Positions 35,970-44,400 of a DNA stretch of 64,000 nt are shown piece after piece. The notes under the pieces were generated by a model. That model saw only the letters and a program-made list of their open reading frames with translations. It had not been told where the DNA came from and did no database searches. This stretch comes from Acinetobacter sp. C32I (GTDB lineage: Bacteria; Pseudomonadota; Gammaproteobacteria; Pseudomonadales; Moraxellaceae). A program made the position numbers and the translations under genes. Every line of letters begins with the position of its first letter. Positions within the stretch are counted from its first letter, which is position 1. The stretch lies in contig NZ_CP098480.1 of the NCBI RefSeq assembly GCF_023702715.1, forward strand, positions 3,782,001-3,846,000, written 5' to 3'.

Positions 35970-37424
35970 ATGGCAGAAGAGTTGCTGATTAACGTCACGC
36001 CGATGGAATGTCGTGTGGCATTGATTGAAAATGGTACGGTCAATGAACTATTCGTTGAGCGAACTGTAAAACGTGGGTTAGTGGGTAATATCTACAAGGG
36101 TAAAGTGGTTCGTGTACTGCCAGGTATGCAAGCGGCCTTTGTCGATATCGGTTTGTCTCGAACCGCTTTTTTGCATATTAACGATATGGTGTGGCCGCGT
36201 TCGCAGCCCACGCCAAATGTCTTTGAATTATTACATCCTGGGCAAATGCTGACTGTCCAAGTGATGAAGGATATGTTGGGAACCAAAGGCGCACGCCTGA
36301 GTACCGATCTTTCCATCCCATCCCGTTATCTGGTGTTGATGCCGTATGGTAACCATATTGGGGTGTCACAGCGGATTGAATCAGAAGAAGAACGTGATCG
36401 TTTACGTGGCATCATTGAGCATATTCAGGCCGAACATAATTTGCCGGGTAGTGTGATTGTACGTACTGCGGCCGAAGGGGTGGACGAAGCCGCGATTGCA
36501 CAAGACATGTGTTATCTCAGTAAGTTGTGGGAATTTATCCAGCGCAAGCAAAAAGAAGCAGCCACAGCTGAACTGATCTTTGAAGAATTACCTCTGCCAC
36601 AACGTATCGTACGTGATCTTGCCAGTGATGAAACCGCGAAGATCTATGTTGATTCACGTGAGATTCATGGCAAGCTCAGCGAGTTTGTTGATGAGTTTGT
36701 CCCGACCATTCAAAACCGTTTGATTCATTATCCGGGTGAAAAACCACTTTTCGACTTGTATAACGTTGAAGAAGATATCCAAAAAGCCTTGCAGACCCGT
36801 GTCGCACTCAAGTCTGGCGGCTATCTGATGATTGATCAGACCGAAGCCATGACCACGATTGATGTCAATACAGGTTCTTATGTCGGTGGGCGCAGTTTAG
36901 AAGACACGGTATTTAAAACCAATATGGAAGCAACTCAAGTGATTGCAAGACAACTGCGTCTGCGTAATTTGGGGGGGATTCTGATTATTGATTTTATCGA
37001 CATGCAAGAAGCTGAGCACCGTGAAGAAGTGATGCGTCAGTTTGAACGCATGTTGGAACGTGATCACGCCAAGACCAAAATTACTCAGGTTTCTGAGCTT
37101 GGTTTAGTCGAAATGACCCGTAAACGCACGCGTGAATCTTTGGAACATTTGCTCTGTGAATCCTGTCCAACCTGCCAAGGGCGAGGATATGTGAAAACTG
37201 CAGAGACAGTATGTTACGAGATATTTCGAGAGATCCTGCGTTATGCGCGTGCATTTGATTCCAAGGGTGGCTTTACTGTCGTTGCACATCCAGCGGTGAT
37301 TGATCGCCTATTAACAGCAGAAGCCCCAGCTGTCGCGGATTTAGAACATTTCATTAATCGAGTGATTAAATTCCAAGTGGAAAATCTATATACGCAAGAG
37401 CAATACGATATCATTTTGACCTAA
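35970..37424 (+). CDS. rng: Ribonuclease G
   Basis: A 484-residue endoribonuclease of the RNase E/G family. It has the S1 domain at about residues 37-125 (GLVGNIYKGKVVRVLPGMQAAFVDIG), the catalytic DNase I-like part (TIDVNTGSYVGG and IIIDFIDM with its metal-binding aspartates) and the zinc link CESCPTCQGRG. It processes 16S rRNA 5' ends and decays mRNA. It lacks the long disordered C-terminal half of RNase E, which marks it as RNase G. A perfect hairpin directly follows the stop codon. Confidence 0.97.
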   Translation: MAEELLINVTPMECRVALIENGTVNELFVERTVKRGLVGNIYKGKVVRVLPGMQAAFVDIGLSRTAFLHINDMVWPRSQPTPNVFELLHPGQMLTVQVMKDMLGTKGARLSTDLSIPSRYLVLMPYGNHIGVSQRIESEEERDRLRGIIEHIQAEHNLPGSVIVRTAAEGVDEAAIAQDMCYLSKLWEFIQRKQKEAATAELIFEELPLPQRIVRDLASDETAKIYVDSREIHGKLSEFVDEFVPTIQNRLIHYPGEKPLFDLYNVEEDIQKALQTRVALKSGGYLMIDQTEAMTTIDVNTGSYVGGRSLEDTVFKTNMEATQVIARQLRLRNLGGILIIDFIDMQEAEHREEVMRQFERMLERDHAKTKITQVSELGLVEMTRKRTRESLEHLLCESCPTCQGRGYVKTAETVCYEIFREILRYARAFDSKGGFTVVAHPAVIDRLLTAEAPAVADLEHFINRVIKFQVENLYTQEQYDIILT

Positions 37425-37470
37425 AGTTGTAACAAGATTTCGCTTAAGCCTTGTTACAACTGAAATTTTA
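37425..37470 (+). terminator. Hairpin terminator of the mre-maf-rng operon
   Basis: A perfect 12-base stem agttgtaacaag/cttgttacaact with a 13-base loop begins directly after the rng stop codon. The T-tract is weak (gaaatttta), so termination may be incomplete or the hairpin may protect the 3' end. Confidence 0.7.
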
Positions 37471-37559
37471 CTTTCTATCATGAATTTTAAATACTAGAAC
37501 CATAAAATGAGCCATAGGTACTTTTGGGTCCCTTAGCAAATAATATGAGGTATATAACC

Positions 37560-37733
37560 ATGAATGTGAGTGAAAGATTAGTGAACCACGGTTTCAAACA
37601 TGTTTTAGACAGTAACCCTGTAAATACATGTTATATGGTAGACAGCCAAGGTAAAGAAGTTCAGATTACTACGGCGATGATTCGTTCAGCCTGCCATCAA
37701 CTGTTACAACGTTGCCGCACAATCAAAAAATAA
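37560..37733 (+). CDS. PA1571-family small protein
   Basis: A 57-residue protein ending in MVDSQGKEVQITTAMIRSACHQLLQRC, the pattern of a short family known from Pseudomonas PA1571, function unknown. The frame is open back to 37524, but the ATG at 37560 is preceded by gagg and gives the compact form. It is followed by a terminator shared with the convergent wax ester synthase gene. Family assignment is from memory. Confidence 0.7.
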   Translation: MNVSERLVNHGFKHVLDSNPVNTCYMVDSQGKEVQITTAMIRSACHQLLQRCRTIKK

Positions 37734-37760
37734 GGGGCCACTGAAAGCCCCTTAATTTTT
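37732..37760. terminator. Bidirectional terminator, PA1571-like/wax ester synthase
   Basis: Stem aaggggc/gcccctt with an 8-base loop, followed by a T-run on the plus strand and, on the minus strand, by attttttg. It lies between convergent stop codons at 37733 and 37770. Confidence 0.88.
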
Positions 37761-37769
37761 TCTCAATCC

Positions 37770-39152
37770 TTAATTCGCCACTTGCTGTGGTAAATCTTGA
37801 ATCGCTTGCTCAAAGCGTTGAATTTCATCTTCCAAATGGGTCAGTAAGTTTTGCATTTTTGGTAATGCATTACGACACGCAATTAAGCCCACTTCCAATT
37901 TATCCAAGTAACTGGTCATGGTGATATTCAGTGCCTGTCCATCCATCACAATTGATGCAGGGTAGAGCGCATCTAACTTCGCACCATTCCAATATAACGG
38001 TTCACGTGGGCCTGGGACATTGGAAATCACAAGGTTAAAGGCTTGACGCTTAGGTAGCATACCTGATGCAATATTTAAACCTGCTGGGCCATATACAACC
38101 GCACTATAGTTCAAGATTTCATTGGCCGTCATACGGCTAAAACGCTGTTTTGAGTTCTGTACGCTACGACGAATAATTTCCAAACGTTCAATAGGGTCTT
38201 CGATATGGGTCGCCAGATTGGCCAAAATCATGGTAATACGGTTACTGACATCTGAATCATCGGTACGCAGTGATGCAGGTACCATGGCAATCAGAGGTTT
38301 TTTGGGCAGACTGTTATGGCTAAGCAGATATTCGCGCAAAGCTCCAGAACAGACGGCTAAGATCACATCGTTGAGTGTTACACCCAATGATTTAGCAATC
38401 CGACGGAAACGACCAAGCTCAAACGATTGTGCTGCAAAACGGCGTGAAGAACTTACACGTTGGTTTAAAATCGAGGGTGGTGCTTGGAACGTCGAGACAT
38501 AGTCTGGATTTTTGCCCATTTCTCTAAAAATAGTTTGAGACAGTTCCTGCATAACCTTAGGTGCAACTTCAAGCTGAGATTTAATCCCTTCCATCACACC
38601 TTTGATTTTGCTGACTGTCGGTGGTTTTGGCGCTTTAAGGCGCTTGGTTCGTTTACCTTCTACACACCAAAGTGGTACCACATGCTTCTCATTTGGATCT
38701 TGTGACAATGATTTTTCAATCAGACGCATACCTGCGACGCCGTCTACCATGGCATGGTGAATCTTGAAATACATGGCAAAACGGTTGCCTTCAATGCCTT
38801 CAATAATGTCGCAGGTCCAAAGGGGTTTGGCACGATCAATCAAAGAACTATGTTGCTGTGAAATATAAACCAGTAATTCACGGATACGACCAGGATTTGG
38901 CAGCGCAATATGACGGAAGTGGTGATCCAGATCAAATTCGCTGTCTTCACCCCAGAATAAACCATTCAATTGATTGTTAAATGGTGGAACAGGAATACTT
39001 TTTGATTGGCGAATTTCATTGACTAGATCGTGCACAAAGGTCGGTGATGCATTCTCTGGAAGCTCGAATAAAAACAAGCCGCCTACATGCATAGGCTGTT
39101 GTCTTTTCTCTAGCGAGAGAAAGATAAAATCAATGGGGTGTAGTGGGCGCAT
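37770..39152 (-). CDS. atfA: Wax ester synthase/diacylglycerol acyltransferase
   Basis: A 460-residue bifunctional WS/DGAT that joins an acyl-CoA to a fatty alcohol (wax ester) or to diacylglycerol (triacylglycerol) to form storage lipid. The condensing motif H132-H-A-M-V-D137-G is intact, and PLWTCDIIEGIEGNRFAMYFKIHH and the ISNVPGPREPLYWNGAKL block are family hallmarks. It is very similar throughout to A. baylyi AtfA as I remember it, and of the same length, with scattered substitutions, so the species is not ADP1. The gene is monocistronic. Confidence 0.96.
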   Translation of the reverse strand: MRPLHPIDFIFLSLEKRQQPMHVGGLFLFELPENASPTFVHDLVNEIRQSKSIPVPPFNNQLNGLFWGEDSEFDLDHHFRHIALPNPGRIRELLVYISQQHSSLIDRAKPLWTCDIIEGIEGNRFAMYFKIHHAMVDGVAGMRLIEKSLSQDPNEKHVVPLWCVEGKRTKRLKAPKPPTVSKIKGVMEGIKSQLEVAPKVMQELSQTIFREMGKNPDYVSTFQAPPSILNQRVSSSRRFAAQSFELGRFRRIAKSLGVTLNDVILAVCSGALREYLLSHNSLPKKPLIAMVPASLRTDDSDVSNRITMILANLATHIEDPIERLEIIRRSVQNSKQRFSRMTANEILNYSAVVYGPAGLNIASGMLPKRQAFNLVISNVPGPREPLYWNGAKLDALYPASIVMDGQALNITMTSYLDKLEVGLIACRNALPKMQNLLTHLEDEIQRFEQAIQDLPQQVAN

Positions 39153-39290
39153 AGCAGATCTAGCCTCTCATTGCATTTTTTCTAAGATACTCTCGAAGAG
39201 CTCTTATTAGAATTATTGGAACCGTTCTGCGCAGTATATACTGTTTGTTCTGGTTAAAATATGACTTTAGACAGGCGAGTCAGGAAAAAT

Positions 39291-39316
39291 AAAACCACTG
39301 ACGAATCAGTGGTTTT
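39291..39316 (-). terminator. Terminator of cysH
   Basis: A perfect 11-base stem aaaaccactga/tcagtggtttt with loop cgaa; on the minus strand it continues into T-rich sequence. It is 22 bases after the cysH stop codon. Confidence 0.92.
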
Positions 39317-39338
39317 AATATACCAAATCTGTAATTGA

Positions 39339-40070
39339 TTATTTTTTAAGATTACCTGCGTGCAAGCCACATTCTTTATGTGTAGCTTCTTCCCACCACC
39401 AACGACCTTCACGTTCATGTTGATTTGGCAGCACTGCACGTGTACATGGTTCGCAACCGATTGAAATAAAACCGCGTTCGTGCAATGGGTTATATGGAAT
39501 TTCCATCATGCGGATATAGCTCCAAACATCGGCACTGCTCCAATTCGCAAGAGGGTTGTATTTGATTAGCTGCTTGCCTTCGCCAGAAAAACCAGCATCA
39601 GCTTGAACCACAGGTACATCGCTGCGGGTTGGACTTTGATCCTTGCGTTGGCCAGTAATCCATCCATCTAATGTTGCCAGTTTCTTGCGTAGAGGTTGTA
39701 CTTTACGGATTCCACAGCATTCCTGATGTCCATCTTCAAAAAAGCTAAACAAGCCTTTTTCAGTCACGAATTGCTGAACAGCAGCAGACTCAGGGAAGCA
39801 AATTTCAATATCGATCTTATAGTGCTTACGGACAGTTTCAATGAATTGGTAAGTCTCTGCATGTAAACGTCCCGTATCTAAACTAAAAACACGGAAGGGC
39901 TTACCTAGACGAGAGGCAATATCAATTAAAACAACATCTTCTGCGCCTGAAAATGAAATCGCGATTTCACCTTCTTGGCTTAACGCAAGTGCTAAAATTT
40001 CTCGTGGCGATTTATCTGCATATTCAGCAGCGAGCGCATCTACAAGGTCAATAGTCGGAATAACAGTCAT
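39339..40070 (-). CDS. cysH: Adenylyl-sulfate (APS) reductase, CysH
   Basis: A 243-residue sulfonucleotide reductase that makes sulfite for cysteine synthesis. It shows [14 protein letters not shown] (P-loop-like), [12 protein letters not shown] and the C-terminal catalytic E-C234-G-L-H. Two cysteine pairs, C118-C119 and C206-EP-C209, are the ligands of a [4Fe-4S] cluster found in APS-specific enzymes and absent from PAPS reductases of the E. coli type. The start at ATG 40070 has a cagga ribosome binding site; the frame is open ten codons further. It is divergent from thrH. Confidence 0.94.
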   Translation of the reverse strand: MTVIPTIDLVDALAAEYADKSPREILALALSQEGEIAISFSGAEDVVLIDIASRLGKPFRVFSLDTGRLHAETYQFIETVRKHYKIDIEICFPESAAVQQFVTEKGLFSFFEDGHQECCGIRKVQPLRKKLATLDGWITGQRKDQSPTRSDVPVVQADAGFSGEGKQLIKYNPLANWSSADVWSYIRMMEIPYNPLHERGFISIGCEPCTRAVLPNQHEREGRWWWEEATHKECGLHAGNLKK

Positions 40071-40243
40071 GGATGTTCCTGGCGATAGGCTTGGGCACAA
40101 TTGTAAATCAATCGAAGCAAAGCAGTGTGCTTGTCATTGATTTTAATCTTGCAGAATAAAATGATTTTATTCAACAACAGCGCAAAAATTGAATAATCTT
40201 AGTGCTATGATACAGCAATTTTTAACCAACATTGGAAGCATTC

Positions 40244-40861
40244 ATGGAAATCGTATGCCTAGATCTTGAAGGGGTGTTAGTTCCAGAAATCTGGATTAAC
40301 TTTGCAAAAAAAACAGGGATTAAAGAACTCGAAGCAACTACACGTGACATTCCAGATTACGATGTACTGATGACACAACGTTTGAATATCTTAAAACAGC
40401 ATGGCTTGGGATTGAATGATATTCAAGCTGTGATTGCAGATATGGGACCATTTGAAGGCGCGAAAGAGTTTGTTGAATGGGTACGTACTCATTTCCAATT
40501 GATTATTTTGTCTGATACTTTTTATGAGTTTGCACATCCACTCATGAAACAACTGGGATGGCCAACGATTTTCTGTCATAAGCTTGAAACTGATGAAAAT
40601 GGCATGATCACCGCATATAAATTACGCCAACCTGATCAAAAGCGTCAGGCAGTAAAAGCATTGCATGGTTTGAACTTCCGTGTCATTGCGGCAGGTGATT
40701 CGTATAACGATACCACGATGCTGGGTGAGGCTGATCATGGTTTCTTGTTTGATGCACCAGCCAATGTGATTGCAGAATTTCCACAGTTCCCACCATTGCA
40801 TGGTTATGACGCATTAAAACAAGCGATTCGTTCGGTATCGCAACGTGATATTCCTGAATAA
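40244..40861 (+). CDS. thrH: ThrH phosphoserine phosphatase/homoserine phosphotransferase
   Basis: A 205-residue HAD-superfamily enzyme. Motif I reads D7-L-E-G, with Glu where most HAD phosphatases have Asp, as in Pseudomonas ThrH. Motif II is ILSDTF and motif III/IV is AAGDSYNDTTML. ThrH removes phosphate from phosphoserine and can transfer it to homoserine, joining serine and threonine synthesis. The ATG at 40244 (MEIVCLDLEG) follows ttggaag and is preferred over the GTG-like extension four codons upstream. It shares a terminator with the convergent FadL-type gene. Confidence 0.93.
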   Translation: MEIVCLDLEGVLVPEIWINFAKKTGIKELEATTRDIPDYDVLMTQRLNILKQHGLGLNDIQAVIADMGPFEGAKEFVEWVRTHFQLIILSDTFYEFAHPLMKQLGWPTIFCHKLETDENGMITAYKLRQPDQKRQAVKALHGLNFRVIAAGDSYNDTTMLGEADHGFLFDAPANVIAEFPQFPPLHGYDALKQAIRSVSQRDIPE

Positions 40862-40910
40862 TGAATTCTCCTCAGCTTTCTTTTAAGTATGTTGGGGAAA
40901 ATTGAAAAAT

Positions 40911-40936
40911 AAAAGGCGCTAAATAGCGCCTTTTAT
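40911..40936. terminator. Bidirectional terminator, thrH/FadL-type gene
   Basis: A perfect 10-base stem aaaaggcgct/agcgcctttt with loop aaat, between the convergent stops at 40861 and 40950. Confidence 0.92.
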
Positions 40937-40949
40937 TTTGGGTCGATAG

Positions 40950-42179
40950 TTAGAATTTATACCCAATCTTTAAACCATAAGCGATGGCATCATTATTTTC
41001 AAATTCAGCCACATAGCCTGGTGTATTGAATTGTGAACCTGACTGTGCTTTGGCATCGCCGAGCCAGAAATATTTTACTCCACCCGCAATAAAGGTTGCA
41101 GGCGTCGGGCTATATTGAACACCGATACCGACATTCCAATAGCCTTCTGTTGGACCTAATGTCGTCACAGGATTACCTGCACCAGAGTCCCAACCCACAG
41201 ATAAATTACCTGCCCATTGATCATTCAGTTTACGGCCAACACCTGCAGTCACTGAATATTGATCTTCGGTATAGGCAACCAGATCAAAACCGTCTTTTTT
41301 ACCTGTTGAAGCAACGATTGGAGGGAGAGTCGAAGCTGCACCAAATTTATATGGACGAATGGCAAAGTCTTTCCAATTCACCCAACGTAAATTCGCAAAG
41401 GCAACTGTGTTTTCCATAATCCCTGTTTGGAAATCAAGATTAACTGATTGAGGGGTGGTGATTTCAGTGGTGCCTTCTGAATGATTAATTTTATTTAAAA
41501 TTGCATCAAAACCCGCATTGCCTGTCATGCCTGCAATGCCATGCGTTTCATAGGCATTCATTTCGTGCTTGATCTTGGCACGATAAGTTAATGAAGCCTT
41601 GAGTGCAATTTCAGGAATTTGATAGGCAACACCAGCTAACCAACCTACAGCTTCATCTTTACCCGTTTTAAAATCATAACCACTATAGGCACTATAGCTT
41701 TGGCCGCGTAATAGTACAGTACTGTCTAAGGTTTGATAAACCGCACCCGCATAGAGGTTCCAGTTTTGTGTTGGTTGATAACCAAACAGTAAGTTTAAGT
41801 TTTCAGTATCAACCGTAACCGATGTACCACCTTTAAAAGGTAGAGGACGGCTTTCGATAAAGTTGCTTTTACCTGTGTATTCTGCATCCGCACCATAAGG
41901 TTGGTCATAGATCAAACCAATCGAGAATTTGTCTGTTGCTTGAATTTTTAAGGCAGCATTAGGCGAGTAGTAGTGATTCGCCATATTCCCAGTATTGTTT
42001 TGTGATGTGTCCTTACCTGATACATTGGGATCAAGGACTGTAATACCTGCTTCAAAATAGTTATTTGGCTGTAAAAAAGCTGCAATGGATTGGCCTGAGC
42101 GATCCAGTGCTGCGGCAAATGTTGTCGTTGTAGGAACTAAGCTAAGTAGAAGAGCCGTTTGAATAGCATTCAGCTTCAT
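40950..42179 (-). CDS. FadL-family outer-membrane porin, shorter paralogue
   Basis: A 409-residue OmpP1/FadL-type transporter. The signal peptide ends near FAA; the mature protein begins ALDRSGQSIAAFLQPNNYFEAG, the N-terminal plug region typical of FadL. The barrel ends in AYGLKIGYKF, with the C-terminal aromatic residue required for insertion. FadL proteins take up long-chain fatty acids and other hydrophobic compounds. It is a tandem paralogue of the next gene upstream; the C-terminal 150 residues are nearly the same in both (VGRKLNDQWAGNLSVGWDSG). A promoter of its own probably lies in the 252-base gap. Confidence 0.9.
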   Translation of the reverse strand: MKLNAIQTALLLSLVPTTTTFAAALDRSGQSIAAFLQPNNYFEAGITVLDPNVSGKDTSQNNTGNMANHYYSPNAALKIQATDKFSIGLIYDQPYGADAEYTGKSNFIESRPLPFKGGTSVTVDTENLNLLFGYQPTQNWNLYAGAVYQTLDSTVLLRGQSYSAYSGYDFKTGKDEAVGWLAGVAYQIPEIALKASLTYRAKIKHEMNAYETHGIAGMTGNAGFDAILNKINHSEGTTEITTPQSVNLDFQTGIMENTVAFANLRWVNWKDFAIRPYKFGAASTLPPIVASTGKKDGFDLVAYTEDQYSVTAGVGRKLNDQWAGNLSVGWDSGAGNPVTTLGPTEGYWNVGIGVQYSPTPATFIAGGVKYFWLGDAKAQSGSQFNTPGYVAEFENNDAIAYGLKIGYKF

Positions 42180-42390
42180 TAATATGTTCTCTCAAATCAC
42201 TTTGTAACAGAATGGCGCGGAAAGTAACATAATTTTTATGCGCTTAAATATTTTACAAATGTCAATAAATGAACTGGTGAGGTCACGAAAAATGGTTGAG
42301 CATTCAAGTTTTATCTTGGTGTTTCTATGATTTGAAATGAATGTTGAATTTTGATCTATAGTTTTGATTTTATTTATTAAAGCACAATAA

Positions 42391-42416
42391 AAAAGGCCAT
42401 CTTAAGATGACCTTTC
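42391..42416 (-). terminator. Terminator of the longer FadL-type gene
   Basis: Palindromic aaagg-c-catctt and aagatg-a-cctttt pair with one mismatch, followed on the minus strand by a T-run. It separates the two FadL-type genes. Confidence 0.8.
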
Positions 42417-42431
42417 TTTTATAAATTATAA

Positions 42432-43925
42432 TTAGAATTTATAGCCAATTTTCAAACCATAAGCGATTGCATTATTGTCTTCAAACTTAGCAACATATTC
42501 ATTACCGCCAGCTTGAGCACCAGTTTGCGCTTTGGCATCACCTAACCAGAAGTACTTCACACCACCGGCAATAAAGGTTGCAGGAGTAGGGCTATATTGA
42601 ACACCTAGACCCACGTTCCAATAACCTTCTGTTGGACCAAGTGTTGTTACAGGATTACCTGCACCAGAATCCCAACCTACAGAAACGTTACCCGCCCACT
42701 GCTCGCTGAGTTTACGGCCAACACCTGCATTTACAGACCATTGGTCATCAGAGTATTCAACTAAGTTAAAGCCATTTGGACGTCCAACTAAGCCACCAAT
42801 CTGTTGAGATAACAAGCCAAATTTATATGGTTGGATTGCAAAGTCTTTCCAATTCACCCAGCGAACGTTAGCAAATGCAACAGTATTCGCCATGATGCCT
42901 GTTTGGAAATCTAAGTTAACAGATTGAGGTGTGGTAATTTTAGTCTTTTTACCAGCACTACCTTCTTCAAGAGCTTGAGCTTGAGCTAATGCTTGAGCTG
43001 GAGTAACACCTAATAAGCCTGCTAATACTGCTGGATTGTTTGTCAATGCAGAGGTAACAGAAAAGTTCTCATTGACATTTACTTTGTGATCAATTTCTGA
43101 ACGGTAAGTCAAAGATGCTTTAAGTGCAATTTCAGGAATTTGATATGCTGCACCGACTAACCAACCACCACCACCAGTTTCTTTGATATCTGCATCGTAA
43201 CCATTATAAATACTATATGCGGTACCACGAAGATTTACTTTACCTTTAACGGTTTGATATACACCACCTGCATAAAGATTTAAGTTCTTAACGGGTTGGT
43301 AACCGAAAACCAATGAAATATTTTGGGTATCAACTTCTACTGAAGTATTACCAGTACCTAAAGAAGCATTTGCTTCAGCAAGCCCTTTTTGCATTGCAAG
43401 AAGTGGTTTACTCGCTTCAGCTAAAACAGCTTGAGTTGCTGCTTGTTGAGATAGGCCTTGAGACATTAGTGTCCCAATTGCTTGTTTAGCTGCGTCAGAT
43501 TGCATGTAAGCAGCAACTTTAGCTCGACCTGCATCAGCTAAAGCGTCTAGGCGATCTTGGGGTAAAACAGTATCAGAGCCAGGATTTGATACAAAAACAT
43601 TATTCCCAGTATATTGTGCATCAGCACCATAAGGTTGATCATAAAGAAGACCAAAAGAGAATTTGTCAGTTAATTGAAGCTTTAACGCTGCACTAGGGAA
43701 ATAATAGTCATCACCCATATCTCCAATTTTACGTGTCGTTGCAGATGTACCTGCTTCCTGACCTTTAACCGTTGGGTCTAAAACCGAAATACCGGCTTCA
43801 AAATAGTTACCCGGCTGTAAAAATGCAGACATAGATTGACCTGAACGGTCTAACGCCGCTGCAAAAACTCCAGTTGCAGGTAGCGTTGCTAAGATCATGG
43901 CAGTGCTAAGATGTTTTAATTTCAT
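42432..43925 (-). CDS. FadL-family outer-membrane porin with helical insert
   Basis: A 497-residue FadL-type transporter, about 90 residues longer than its downstream paralogue. The signal peptide, N-terminal plug (ALDRSGQSMSAFLQPGNYFEAG) and the C-terminal barrel (AYGLKIGYKF) match the paralogue. At about residues 114-192 it has an alanine/glutamine-rich, probably helical segment (AKVAAYMQSDAAKQAIG, GLSQQAATQAVLAEA) where the paralogue has only some 13 residues. The ATG at 43925 has an aggaaag ribosome binding site and is chosen over the open extension to 43985. A perfect dyad lies just upstream. Confidence 0.9.
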   Translation of the reverse strand: MKLKHLSTAMILATLPATGVFAAALDRSGQSMSAFLQPGNYFEAGISVLDPTVKGQEAGTSATTRKIGDMGDDYYFPSAALKLQLTDKFSFGLLYDQPYGADAQYTGNNVFVSNPGSDTVLPQDRLDALADAGRAKVAAYMQSDAAKQAIGTLMSQGLSQQAATQAVLAEASKPLLAMQKGLAEANASLGTGNTSVEVDTQNISLVFGYQPVKNLNLYAGGVYQTVKGKVNLRGTAYSIYNGYDADIKETGGGGWLVGAAYQIPEIALKASLTYRSEIDHKVNVNENFSVTSALTNNPAVLAGLLGVTPAQALAQAQALEEGSAGKKTKITTPQSVNLDFQTGIMANTVAFANVRWVNWKDFAIQPYKFGLLSQQIGGLVGRPNGFNLVEYSDDQWSVNAGVGRKLSEQWAGNVSVGWDSGAGNPVTTLGPTEGYWNVGLGVQYSPTPATFIAGGVKYFWLGDAKAQTGAQAGGNEYVAKFEDNNAIAYGLKIGYKF

Positions 43926-43950
43926 TGTAATCTTTCCTTGAACTTCAAGA

Positions 43951-43967
43951 TTCTTAAGTGTTAAGAA
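43951..43967 (-). promoter_or_regulatory. Perfect inverted repeat upstream of the longer FadL-type gene
   Basis: ttcttaa and ttaagaa form a perfect 7-base dyad around gtg, 26 bases upstream of the start codon. No similar element precedes the shorter paralogue, so it may be an operator that makes the two genes respond differently. Confidence 0.45.
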
Positions 43968-44400
43968 GCTATGATCTGACAACAAAAAAGTTATCTATCG
44001 TGATTGGCTATAACTTCATGTAACAAAAATACCATAATTAAAATAAGAGTAAATGTTCTAAATGAACTCTGTAGTACGTTGGATTAGATGAAAATGGATA
44101 AAAATAAATCTTAAAAAATTTATATACATATGTGTTTTTATTTGTAAAATAATGATAAATATAAATTATTATTTTAAAATAATAATCGTTCTTTTTTGCA
44201 TTTTTCCCCGAAAAGTTTTTTATTTGGTCAAAGATTTTTTGTAAAAAATGAGATTTATTTCTCCATATTTTCTTTTTAGGTAAAATTTCAGCGCATTAGA
44301 ACGCAGCTGAATAATTTTACGCAGAATTTACGTCTACTGGTTTTTTCAATATAGAGAATTTACGTCCCCAATTTCCATACTAAAGCTGACCTATTTTTTA
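43968..44400 (+). promoter_or_regulatory. Divergent region with candidate kdp control elements
   Basis: An AT-rich gap without genes; no kdpF is visible. Two elements stand out. First, a 22-base palindrome of A and T only at 44165-44186, whose halves are attattatttt and aaaataataat. Second, two copies of agaatttacgtc at 44323-44334 and 44355-44366, 32 bases apart (about three helical turns), the second ending 34 bases before kdpA. The direct repeats are the best candidate binding site for KdpE; this is inference. Confidence 0.4.

Noticed and set aside
38122..38502. 126-codon plus-strand frame inside atfA
   Set aside because: Antisense to a conserved acyltransferase; composition is that of a shadow frame.
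44281..44400. kdpF upstream of kdpA
   Set aside because: No short hydrophobic reading frame with a start codon is present in this stretch.
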